In this document: positions 6,066-11,724 of the stretch, piece by piece
How the letters are laid out: each line of letters opens with the position of its first letter
How positions within the stretch are numbered: the stretch's first letter is position 1
From: Gemmatimonadota bacterium
GTDB lineage: Bacteria > Gemmatimonadota > Gemmatimonadetes > Gemmatimonadales > Gemmatimonadaceae
NCBI GenBank assembly: GCA_029884515.1
Contig: JAOUHR010000025.1
Span: 1-12,692, forward strand
DNA: 12,692 nucleotides
Direction of reading: 5' to 3'
Program-made: the position numbers and the translations under genes
Notes under the pieces: model-generated
What the model saw: the letters and a program-made list of their open reading frames with translations, nothing else
What the model was told of the DNA's origin: nothing
Database searches by the model: none

Positions 6066-7205
6066 TCAGCGCGCGCCGGCGCCCAGCGCCAGCGACGCCG
6101 TCTTCTGCTCGAGGCCGGCGATGAGCGTGTCGAAGGACTTCTGGAAGCTCGCGAGCCCGTCGACCAGCAGGCGGTCGGTGACCGCGTCGAGCGCGATGCC
6201 GAGCGAGGCGAGTTCCGCGAGGAGCGCCTCGTCCGCCGCGACGTCGCCGTCCACCGTGCGCGCAGTGATCCCATGGTCCCGGAACGCCTCGAGTGTCGCC
6301 GGGGGCATGGTGTTCACGGTGTCGGGCCCGATCAACTGCTCCACATAGAGCACGTCGCGGTACGCGGGATTCTTCGTGCTCGTGCTGGCCCAGAGTGGCC
6401 GCTGGACCTGCGCACCCCTCACCGCGAGCGCGTCCCAGCGCGGCCCGCTGAAGCGAGAGCGGAACAGGCGGTAGGCGAGCCGCGCGTTCGCGATCGCGGC
6501 GCGCCCGGCGAGCGCATCGGCGCGCGCGCGGGTGTGCGTCCCGGCCGCCACCCGCTCCTCGAGCGCCGCGTCGATCGCGCCGTCCACGCGGCTCACGAAG
6601 AACGACGCCACCGACGCGACGTGCCGCAGGTCGCCGCCCGCCCCCGCGCGGTCCTCGAGCCCGCCGAGGTACGCGTCGATCACCTGCGCGTGCGCGCTCA
6701 CGGCGAAGAGGAGCGTGACGTTGACGTTCAGCCCGTCGGCGATCAGCTGGCGCAGCGCCACGCAGCCCTCCGGCGTGCCGGGCACCTTGATCATCACGTT
6801 CGGCCGGTCCACCGCGGCCCACAGCCGGTGCGCCTCGGCGACCGTCGCCGCCGCGTCGTGCGCGGCACCCGGGGAGACCTCGATCGAGACGAACCCATCG
6901 CGCCCCTGCGAGGCCCGGTACACGGCGGTGAACGCGTCGCACGCGGCCCGCACGTCGTCGGTCTCCACCAGCTCGAACAACTCCCACGCCGAGCGGCCCT
7001 CGGCCGCACGGCGCAACTGCGCGTCGTACGCCGTGCCGCTCGCGAGCGCCTTCTCGAAGATCGTCGGGTTGGAGGTCATCCCGGTGAGGGCGTCGTCGCG
7101 GATGCGGCGCTCCAGGTCCCCCGAGGCGAGCAGCGCGCGGTCGATGAAGTCGAGCCAGATGGACTGGCCGGCGGCGTGAAGGGCGTGCAACGGAGTCTGG
7201 GGCAT
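6066..7205 (-). CDS. tal: Transaldolase (complete)
   Basis: A 379-residue transaldolase of the longer type common in Actinobacteria and related groups, a pentose phosphate pathway enzyme. Motifs are SIWLDFIDR (15-23, Asp19), TGMTSNPTIFEKA (41-53), FVSIEVSP (105-112), NVMIKVPGT (136-144) with the Schiff-base Lys140, LNVNVTLLFAVS (159-170), SFFVSRVDGAID (201-212) and RPLWASTSTKNPAY (269-282). The start is ATG at 7205. The leader before it is pyrimidine-rich and has no SD. It is the first gene of a probable tal-pyk-hydrolase transcript, which pairs the pentose phosphate pathway with lower glycolysis. It is transcribed divergently from the hybrid kinase with about 105 bp between starts. It is a paralogue of the truncated transaldolase at the left edge. 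Confidence 0.95.
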   Translation of the reverse strand: MPQTPLHALHAAGQSIWLDFIDRALLASGDLERRIRDDALTGMTSNPTIFEKALASGTAYDAQLRRAAEGRSAWELFELVETDDVRAACDAFTAVYRASQGRDGFVSIEVSPGAAHDAAATVAEAHRLWAAVDRPNVMIKVPGTPEGCVALRQLIADGLNVNVTLLFAVSAHAQVIDAYLGGLEDRAGAGGDLRHVASVASFFVSRVDGAIDAALEERVAAGTHTRARADALAGRAAIANARLAYRLFRSRFSGPRWDALAVRGAQVQRPLWASTSTKNPAYRDVLYVEQLIGPDTVNTMPPATLEAFRDHGITARTVDGDVAADEALLAELASLGIALDAVTDRLLVDGLASFQKSFDTLIAGLEQKTASLALGAGAR

Positions 7206-7245
7206 CGGCGGGACGCGGCGGGGAGGAGGAGTGCGGCGAAGGGGG

Positions 7246-7254
7246 AATTTACCA
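7246..7254 (-). promoter_or_regulatory. Possible extended -10 element for tal
   Basis: On the minus strand TGGTAAATT reads as an extended -10 (TGn followed by TAAATT, 4 of 6 to consensus), 40 nt before the tal ATG. No -35 match lies 17 bp upstream. It is the only AT-rich patch in the 105-bp divergent spacer. An imperfect palindrome CGGGCACGCCCG at 7258-7269 sits next to it and could be an operator. Both calls are tentative. I found no promoter for the kinase on the plus strand. Confidence 0.3.
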
Positions 7255-7310
7255 CGGCGGGCACGCCCGTGCGGCTGTGCCCTCGCTCCCCATTGGTTCG
7301 TCCCCCCCTC

Positions 7311-9356
7311 GTGACGCCGTCACACCCCGCCACGCCCGACTCCCCCGACGCCCGCGAGGCCCCGCGGCCCGCAGCCGCGCGTGGGTTCGGCGGACGCTGG
7401 CGCGCGCTGCCGCTCACGGCGCAGTTGCTGATCCTCGGCATGCTCGTGAGCCTCCTCTGGTTCCTCACGGCCCGCCTCGCGAGCGACCGGCAGGAGGCCG
7501 CGACCCTCGACCGCAATGAGCGGCGCGCCGAGCTGCGGCGGGCGGATGAGTCGATGTCACGCATGGGCACCGCGCTGCTCCGGCTCTCGCGTGCCCACCT
7601 GGCCTTCCTGGCCACCGGGCGGCCGGCGTTCCTGGACGAGGTGGCGGGCGAGCACGTGTCGTTCGAAGTGGCCTCCGCGCAGCTCGTGGCCGAGGGAGGG
7701 CGTCCCTGGCTCGCCCGGGCGACGCGCGAGCTCGCGGATACGCTCCGCCTCTGGGTGGATTCCGCGCACCTCCCGGCCGTGCGGCGCCGGCAGCAGGTGG
7801 GCCTCCGCGCCTTCGAGTCGGGGTCGCCCGACGCCGTGCGCATCCTCGCCGGCACGGGCCTGATGGCACGCCTGCTCGAGCGCCAGGCGGCCGTGCAGCG
7901 CGAGTTGCGGCGCGAGCGCGATGCCGTGGTCCTCGAGAGCGAGCAGGCCGAGGCGCGAGAGGCGTGGGATTCCCTCGTCATCCGCATCGCCGCGCTCGCC
8001 GTGTTCGTCCTGCTGCTCACGCTCATCATGCGCCTCGTGGGCCGCGCCATGGGCCAGGTGGTGGACGCCGCGAGGGCCCTCGAGGCCGGCCACTACCGCG
8101 AGGCGCACTTCCCCTCCGCGTCGCAGGCACCGAACCTCGAGACGGCGCAGCTCGCGGCGACCTTCGAGCAGCTGGCGAGCAGCATCGAGCAGCGCGAGCG
8201 GCAGTTGCAGGACGACATCGAGAAGCTCACGGAGCTCGAACGCCTGAAGCGCGACTTCGTCTCCACCGTCAGCCACGAGCTGCGCACCCCGCTCACCTCG
8301 ATCCGCGGCGCCCTCGGGCTCATCCTCGGCGGTAAGGTCGGCGACGTCCCGCCGCGCGGCCTCGACCTGCTGCAGATCGCCAAGCTCAACACCGACCGGC
8401 TGATCCGGCTCATCAACGACATCCTCGACGTCGAGAAGATGGACTCCGGACAGATCGAGGTCCGTCGCGACCGGCTCCACCTGCGGCCGCTGGTGCAGAC
8501 CACCCTCGCCGGGATCGAGGCGTTCGCGCGCGAGCATGGCACCGAGGTCCGTCTCGTCTCGCCCCCCGAGGCGGATGTGGAGATCGTCGGCGACGCCGAT
8601 CGCATCGTACAGGTGTTCACGAACCTCGTGTCGAACGCGGTGAAGTACTCGCCGGACTCCGGCGTGGTGGACGTCTCGATCACCGTCGACGGTGACCGGG
8701 TGTCGGTGCGCGTGCGCGACCACGGGCCCGGCATCGCCCCGGAGTTCGCGGGCCGGATCTTCGGCCGGTTCCAGCAGTCCGCCGATCCGGCGATGCACCG
8801 CAGCGGCGGCACCGGTCTCGGCCTCAGCATCGCCAAGGCGATCGTCGAGCTCCACGGCGGGCGCATCGGGTTCGAGTCCGCGGAGGGTGGCGGCACGGTA
8901 TTCTGGGTCACGCTCCCCGCGGTCGCGCCGCTCGAGCGCGTGGCCGACCCGCGCCGGGCGATCCTCATCATCGAGGACGACCCCTCGATGCGCGACGTCC
9001 TCGTCGCCCAGTTCGAGTCGCTCGCCCGCCCCATCCCGGTGCAGAGCGCGGAGGCGGCCCAGGCCCTCCTCGAACGCGAGGAGGTCGCCGCCATCATCGT
9101 CGACCCCGGGCTGCCCGGCATGGACGGTCTGGCCTTCGCGCGCTGGATCCGGAAGTCGGAACGCCACCGCAAGATGCCGATGTTCCTCTACTCGGCGCGC
9201 GAGTTCGACCCCGATGAGCTCCGCGCGTCAGGGATCCGCGCGGCCGACGCGTTCGTCAAGAGCCGCGACTCGGAGCAGATCCTCTTCGAGCGCATGCGGC
9301 ACGAGCTCGCGAAGCAGGCACCGGGCGCGGCACCGGCCGGACCGGAGCGGCGCTAG
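7311..9356 (+). CDS. Hybrid sensor histidine kinase with C-terminal receiver
   Basis: A 681-residue membrane sensor kinase. A Pro/Ala-rich N-terminus precedes TM1 (about 36-55), then a helical periplasmic domain (56-221), TM2 (222-244) and a degenerate HAMP-like linker with coiled coil (245-315). Next comes the HisKA dimerisation domain with FVSTVSHELRTPL (316-328; phospho-acceptor His322). The ATP-binding domain follows: N box NLVSNAVKYS (438-447, Asn442), G1 DHGPGIA (470-476), F box FGRFQQ and G2 GGTGLGLSIAKA (499-510). The receiver at 548-668 has an acidic pair at 556-557, phospho-acceptor Asp598 (IIVDPGLPGMDG), Ser628 and Lys650. The periplasmic segment RLSRAHLAFLATGRPAFLDE resembles a CHASE3-like helical sensor; the ligand is unknown. 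The start is taken as GTG at 7311, but TTG at 7293 is possible and neither has an SD. The reading frame open upstream is antisense to tal. It is likely the first element of a phosphorelay with the two genes downstream. Confidence 0.93.
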   Translation: MTPSHPATPDSPDAREAPRPAAARGFGGRWRALPLTAQLLILGMLVSLLWFLTARLASDRQEAATLDRNERRAELRRADESMSRMGTALLRLSRAHLAFLATGRPAFLDEVAGEHVSFEVASAQLVAEGGRPWLARATRELADTLRLWVDSAHLPAVRRRQQVGLRAFESGSPDAVRILAGTGLMARLLERQAAVQRELRRERDAVVLESEQAEAREAWDSLVIRIAALAVFVLLLTLIMRLVGRAMGQVVDAARALEAGHYREAHFPSASQAPNLETAQLAATFEQLASSIEQRERQLQDDIEKLTELERLKRDFVSTVSHELRTPLTSIRGALGLILGGKVGDVPPRGLDLLQIAKLNTDRLIRLINDILDVEKMDSGQIEVRRDRLHLRPLVQTTLAGIEAFAREHGTEVRLVSPPEADVEIVGDADRIVQVFTNLVSNAVKYSPDSGVVDVSITVDGDRVSVRVRDHGPGIAPEFAGRIFGRFQQSADPAMHRSGGTGLGLSIAKAIVELHGGRIGFESAEGGGTVFWVTLPAVAPLERVADPRRAILIIEDDPSMRDVLVAQFESLARPIPVQSAEAAQALLEREEVAAIIVDPGLPGMDGLAFARWIRKSERHRKMPMFLYSAREFDPDELRASGIRAADAFVKSRDSEQILFERMRHELAKQAPGAAPAGPERR

Positions 9357-9430
9357 GCCGACGGCGCAGTGCCGCTCGCGCACGGCCGCGATGCCGTTCG
9401 CGCTGGTGGTGGGTCGACGCACCTCGTGGG

Positions 9431-9464
9431 CCCGACCCCGCGGCGCAGCCGGCGACCGGTCGGG
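9431..9464. terminator. Weak inverted repeat between convergent kinase and Hpt genes
   Basis: The 113-bp spacer between the kinase stop and the Hpt stop contains CCCGACC (9431-9437) and its exact complement GGTCGGG (9458-9464), separated by 20 nt. There is no T-tract. A role in transcript ending is possible from its position, but in DNA this GC-rich a 7-bp repeat could be chance. Confidence 0.25.
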
Positions 9465-9469
9465 GAGTC

Positions 9470-9814
9470 CTACGGCCCCGACGTGGCGACGAGCGCGGCG
9501 CTGATCGCCGAAACGAACTGGCGGACGACGGCGCCCCGCTCTTCCGTGTCGAGCGCCGGGTCGGCGATCCACTTCGCCGCGACGAGCTCGAGGGCCCCGG
9601 CGATCCGGCTCGCCTCGTGGAACCCGTAGCTCCCCGCGGTGCCGTGGAGCCGGTGCAGCTCGCGGCGCAGCGCGTCGAGCACCTCCGGCGCGGTGGGATC
9701 CCGCTGCACCTGGTCCGCCAGCGTGGCGAAGGCGGCGATCGTGTCGCCGCTCGACGCCACGAACCGCGCGCGCAACTTGGCCAGGGCGTCGTGCAGTTCG
9801 CTCGAGGAGGGCAT
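9470..9814 (-). CDS. Stand-alone Hpt (histidine phosphotransfer) protein
   Basis: A 114-residue single-domain Hpt protein, a helical bundle that shuttles phosphate between receiver domains. The motif RELHRLHGTAGSYGF (51-65) matches H-x-L-K-G-x-A-G-x-x-G, with His54 as the phospho-acceptor and His57 replacing the common Lys. Helices before (5-35, 44-56) and after (66-80, 92-112) fit the four-helix fold. The start ATG at 9814 is chosen because the Hpt helix begins just after it; upstream codons in the open frame are low-complexity Arg/Pro/Ala. There is no SD, and a -10-like element ends 9 nt before the ATG, so the mRNA may be leaderless or nearly so. It is convergent with the hybrid kinase and divergent from the response regulator, and is the natural middle carrier between them. 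Confidence 0.87.
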   Translation of the reverse strand: MPSSSELHDALAKLRARFVASSGDTIAAFATLADQVQRDPTAPEVLDALRRELHRLHGTAGSYGFHEASRIAGALELVAAKWIADPALDTEERGAVVRQFVSAISAALVATSGP

Positions 9815-9823
9815 GGTAAGGAA

Positions 9824-9852
9824 GTGATACCGGTCGCGTGCGGCGCGGGCAA
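9824..9852 (-). promoter_or_regulatory. Candidate promoter of the Hpt gene (near-leaderless)
   Basis: On the minus strand TTGCCC (9852-9847) and TATCAC (9829-9824) are separated by exactly 17 bp; each matches 4 of 6 consensus bases. Only 9 nt separate the -10 from the ATG, so transcription would start within about 2-3 nt of the start codon, in keeping with the missing SD. The optimal spacing is supportive but the elements are modest. Confidence 0.4.
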
Positions 9853-9924
9853 CAGGCGGGCACGGGACGCGAGACCCGGCCGCGTTGCGCACGCCGTCGC
9901 TCCCCGGACACATTGCACTCAGCC

Positions 9925-10290
9925 ATGCGACTGCTCTGCGCCGACGACGAACCCGATATCCGCACCATCCTCTCCCTGGCCCTCAGCCTCGAGCCGACAT
10001 TCGAGGCTGAGTTCTTCGACTCGGGCGCAGCGCTCCTCGAGCGCGCCGCCGCCGGGCCGGCCGACGCCGTCCTGCTCGATGCGATGATGCCGGGGATGGA
10101 CGGCTACGAGACGTGCCGCCGCCTCAAGGCCAACCCGGCGACGGCACACCTGCCCGTGGTGTTCCTCACGGCGCGCGCCCAGCGCAACGAACTCGACGGT
10201 GCCCTCGGCGTGGGCGCGATCGCCTGCCTCACCAAGCCGTTCGACCCGATGACGCTCGCCGGCGAACTCCTCGCCGTGCTGCAGGGCTGA
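9925..10290 (+). CDS. Single-domain response regulator (CheY-like receiver)
   Basis: A 121-residue protein made of one receiver domain and no output domain. It shows the acidic pair Asp7/Asp8 (LLCADDEPD), the phospho-acceptor Asp52 (AVLLDAMMPGMDGYE), Thr82 (VVFLTA) and Lys104-Pro105 (CLTKPFD), all the residues needed for phosphorylation. Lacking a DNA-binding domain, it should act by protein contact or as the terminal phosphate sink of a relay. The start is ATG at 9925, which places the first beta strand at the usual position; upstream codons in the open frame look non-coding. No SD is seen. It is divergent from the Hpt gene with a 110-bp spacer and lies about 570 bp beyond the hybrid kinase, so it is a plausible last partner of that kinase. 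Confidence 0.92.
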   Translation: MRLLCADDEPDIRTILSLALSLEPTFEAEFFDSGAALLERAAAGPADAVLLDAMMPGMDGYETCRRLKANPATAHLPVVFLTARAQRNELDGALGVGAIACLTKPFDPMTLAGELLAVLQG

Positions 10291-10320
10291 CGCGGCAACG
10301 CGGTGGCCCGCGGCTCAGGC

Positions 10321-10350
10321 GCCGCGCGCCGGCCGCGCGCCGGCCGCGCG
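10321..10350. repeat. 11-bp GC tandem repeat in a convergent spacer
   Basis: The unit GCCGCGCGCCG is repeated 2.7 times (10321-10331, 10332-10342, 10343-10350) in the 61-bp gap between the response regulator stop and the DUF2911 stop. The array can fold, for example GGCCG-CGCGC-CGGCC, so it may act as a bidirectional transcription block. No T-tract follows. Confidence 0.7.
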
Positions 10351-10351
10351 A

Positions 10352-10930
10352 TCAGGGCGCGGACCACTCCGCAGAGAGGTGCACGCGACCCCAGCCGATG
10401 GTGAGCACACCCTTGGGCGGCCCGTTCATCGGCGGGACCATGGCGATCTGGAGCGACTCGATCGGCTCCGAGGGCGTCCGCATGCGGAGCGGCACCCGCG
10501 CGAAATCCTTGGAGGCGTCGTAGTCGGTGCCCCACTGGCCGGTATTGCTGTTGATGATCAGGACGTACTTCCCGCCCTCTCGGATGGTGTAGAGCGAGTA
10601 CGCACCCTTCGGCACCTTCGCCCCGCCGATGGTGAGGTCCGCCTCCGTGGTGAGGGTGGTGGCGGCGTTCGCACCGGTACGCCACACCGTGCCGTCCTTC
10701 ATGAGTTCACTGGGGACATCGCGTCCGCGGGCGTGCGGCTGGCCGTAGTCGATCGTGACGAGGAGCGGCGTGGGGGCCGGTTGTCCCTGCACCCGCGGCG
10801 GCGAGAGCGACAGGGTGAAGGTCGCGCGGGTGCTGGGCGCGGCATTCAACACGGGGGCTTGGGCCGCAAGCGGGGTCGCGAGCGGGGTCGAGGCCACGGC
10901 GGCCGCGGCGAGGATCGTGATCACGCGCAT
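10352..10930 (-). CDS. Secreted DUF2911 protein
   Basis: A 192-residue exported protein of the DUF2911 family; function unknown. It has a Sec signal peptide (MRVITILAAAAVASTPLATPLAAQA, cleavage near residue 23-25). The family pattern is clear: VTIDYGQPHARGRDV (58-72), TVWRTGANAATTL (81-93), GGAKVPKGAYSLYTI (102-116) and NSNTGQWGTDYD (127-138), ending with a beta strand VLTIGWGRVHLSAEW. The start ATG at 10930 has GGAG about 8 nt upstream. It lies 104 bp after the FAS1 gene on the same strand, with a hairpin between them, so it may be transcribed with FAS1 or from its own start. Periplasmic or outer-surface location is inferred from the signal peptide. Confidence 0.9.
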   Translation of the reverse strand: MRVITILAAAAVASTPLATPLAAQAPVLNAAPSTRATFTLSLSPPRVQGQPAPTPLLVTIDYGQPHARGRDVPSELMKDGTVWRTGANAATTLTTEADLTIGGAKVPKGAYSLYTIREGGKYVLIINSNTGQWGTDYDASKDFARVPLRMRTPSEPIESLQIAMVPPMNGPPKGVLTIGWGRVHLSAEWSAP

Positions 10931-10968
10931 GGGTCGGACTCCAGGAGGAATGGGGGAATAGGCAGAGA

Positions 10969-10998
10969 CCGCATGTCCCCGCCTTCGGGAACGTGCGG
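10969..10998 (-). terminator. Stem-loop between the FAS1 and DUF2911 genes
   Basis: On the minus strand CCGCA-C-GTTCCCG pairs with CGGGGAC-A-TGCGG around an AAGG loop, about 12 pairs with one G-T wobble and one mismatch. It starts 36 nt beyond the FAS1 stop. Only a weak T/C-rich stretch follows, so it may be an attenuator or an mRNA 3'-end stabiliser rather than a strong terminator. Confidence 0.45.
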
Positions 10999-11034
10999 CC
11001 TCCTTTCAACACTACCCGCGGGACATCGATCCGA

Positions 11035-11526
11035 CTACTGCTTGGGCAGGAGGACGGTGTCAATGATGTGGATCACGCCGTTCGTCGTCTGCACGTCGGC
11101 GGTGGTGACCGTCGCGTTGTCGATCATGACCTTGCCGTTCATGACCATGATCTTCACGGACTGGCCATTGACCGTCTTGGCACTCGTGAGCTTCACGACG
11201 TCCTTGGCCATCACGTCACCGGACACCACGTGGTAGGTGAGGATCGCGGCCAGCTTGGTCTTGTCCTTGAGCAGCGCCTCGACCGTGCCGGCCGGGAGCT
11301 TGGCGAATGCCTCGTCCGTCGGCGCGAAGACCGTGAACGGGCCCGGGCCTTCGAGTGTCGCGACGAGGCCAGCCGCCTCGAGAGCCGCCGTCAGCGTCTT
11401 GAAGGAGCCGGCCGCGACCGCGGTCTCGACGATGTTCTTGGTGGGCGCCATCGGGGCCTGAGCGGAGACCGAGGCGAGGGGGGCCGCAACGAGGGCGGCG
11501 GCGAGGGTCAGTGAGGTGAAGCGCAT
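11035..11526 (-). CDS. Secreted fasciclin (FAS1) domain protein
   Basis: A 163-residue exported protein with one FAS1 domain, a fold used for adhesion or matrix contact; bacterial single-domain forms are mostly uncharacterised. The signal peptide is [22 protein letters not shown] with cleavage near residue 22. The FAS1 H1 box [17 protein letters not shown] (62-78), the conserved Y-H-V (98-100) and the H2 box [13 protein letters not shown] (149-161) are all present, so the domain is complete. The start ATG at 11526 has a GGGAG about 9 nt upstream. Its promoter lies in the shared AT-rich region with the divergent CarH-like regulator, which makes it a candidate target of that regulator. Confidence 0.93.
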   Translation of the reverse strand: MRFTSLTLAAALVAAPLASVSAQAPMAPTKNIVETAVAAGSFKTLTAALEAAGLVATLEGPGPFTVFAPTDEAFAKLPAGTVEALLKDKTKLAAILTYHVVSGDVMAKDVVKLTSAKTVNGQSVKIMVMNGKVMIDNATVTTADVQTTNGVIHIIDTVLLPKQ

Positions 11527-11623
11527 GGGTCTGTCTCCCTTAGAAGAGTGGTGGAGCGGGAATCGCCGTCTGGCAGCACGTCGAAGTGTTGTCCAGCGAA
11601 TATGCGATTTGTTTTGTGTATGT

Positions 11624-11652
11624 ATGGTAATTGTCTAGCTTTTGAATGTCAA
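11624..11652 (-). promoter_or_regulatory. Sigma70-type promoter of the FAS1 gene
   Basis: On the minus strand a perfect TTGACA (11652-11647) is followed after exactly 17 bp by TACCAT (11629-11624, 4 of 6). Transcription would start near 11617, giving a leader of about 90 nt before the FAS1 ATG. This leader contains TTGTCCA on the plus strand at 11589-11595, a copy of the half-site found at the regulator's promoter. Confidence 0.6.
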
Positions 11653-11667
11653 TCCCCCGACTATTTC

Positions 11668-11673
11668 TGGACG
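11668..11673 (+). promoter_or_regulatory. Upstream TGGAC half-site
   Basis: TGGACG, within TCTGGAC (11666-11672), repeats the TCTGGAC at 11687-11693 in the same orientation exactly 21 bp upstream, two helical turns. It sits between the two divergent promoters. It could be an additional regulator contact; this is inference from sequence and spacing. Confidence 0.4.
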
Positions 11674-11688
11674 AGACATCCATGTATC

Positions 11689-11717
11689 TGGACAAATAGA
11701 CTATTTGTCCATATCAT
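11689..11717 (+). promoter_or_regulatory. Promoter of the CarH-like gene, probably leaderless
   Basis: TGGACA (11689-11694, 5 of 6) and TATCAT (11712-11717, 5 of 6) are separated by exactly 17 bp. The ATG follows 7 nt after the -10, so the transcript would begin at or next to the A of the start codon. No SD is present, consistent with leaderless translation. Confidence 0.65.
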
Positions 11718-11723
11718 ATGATA
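11689..11723. promoter_or_regulatory. Operator: 23-bp inverted repeat plus abutting 12-bp palindrome
   Basis: TGGACAAATAG (11689-11699) and its exact complement CTATTTGTCCA (11701-11711) flank a single A, an 11-bp perfect inverted repeat. Directly next to it TATCATATGATA (11712-11723) is a perfect palindrome. The first covers the -35 and spacer, the second contains the -10. A protein bound here would block RNA polymerase, so autorepression by the adjacent MerR/B12 regulator is the obvious reading. As I recall, Thermus CarH boxes have a T-N2-ACA core, which TGGACA fits. Confidence 0.65.
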
Positions 11724-11724
11724 C

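Noticed and set aside
4786..6348. A 520-codon plus-strand frame opposite pyk.
   Set aside because: Very rich in Arg, His and Asp with no recognisable fold; antisense shadow of pyruvate kinase.
6037..6987. The pyruvate kinase frame extends 317 codons upstream across tal on the same strand.
   Set aside because: It is an out-of-frame shadow of tal; pyruvate kinase begins naturally at M-R-R-D-T-T-K-I-V.
6057..7310. The kinase reading frame stays open for 418 codons upstream of its start, antisense to tal.
   Set aside because: The upstream translation is Arg/Pro/Ala/His-rich without any domain, and the transaldolase on the other strand is certain. It is a product of high GC at third codon positions.
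7557..9167. A 536-codon minus-strand frame opposite the hybrid kinase.
   Set aside because: Antisense shadow; no domain, and the kinase motifs on the plus strand are complete.
9838..9924. A longer response regulator starting at 9838.
   Set aside because: The extra 29 residues are Arg-rich and precede the first beta strand of the receiver; the ATG at 9925 fits the family exactly.
11560..11724. The AT-rich stretch considered as a sign of horizontal transfer or an insertion site.
   Set aside because: There are no terminal repeats, integrase or tRNA next to it, and the flanking genes have the same GC-rich codon use as the rest. Promoters and operators explain the composition.
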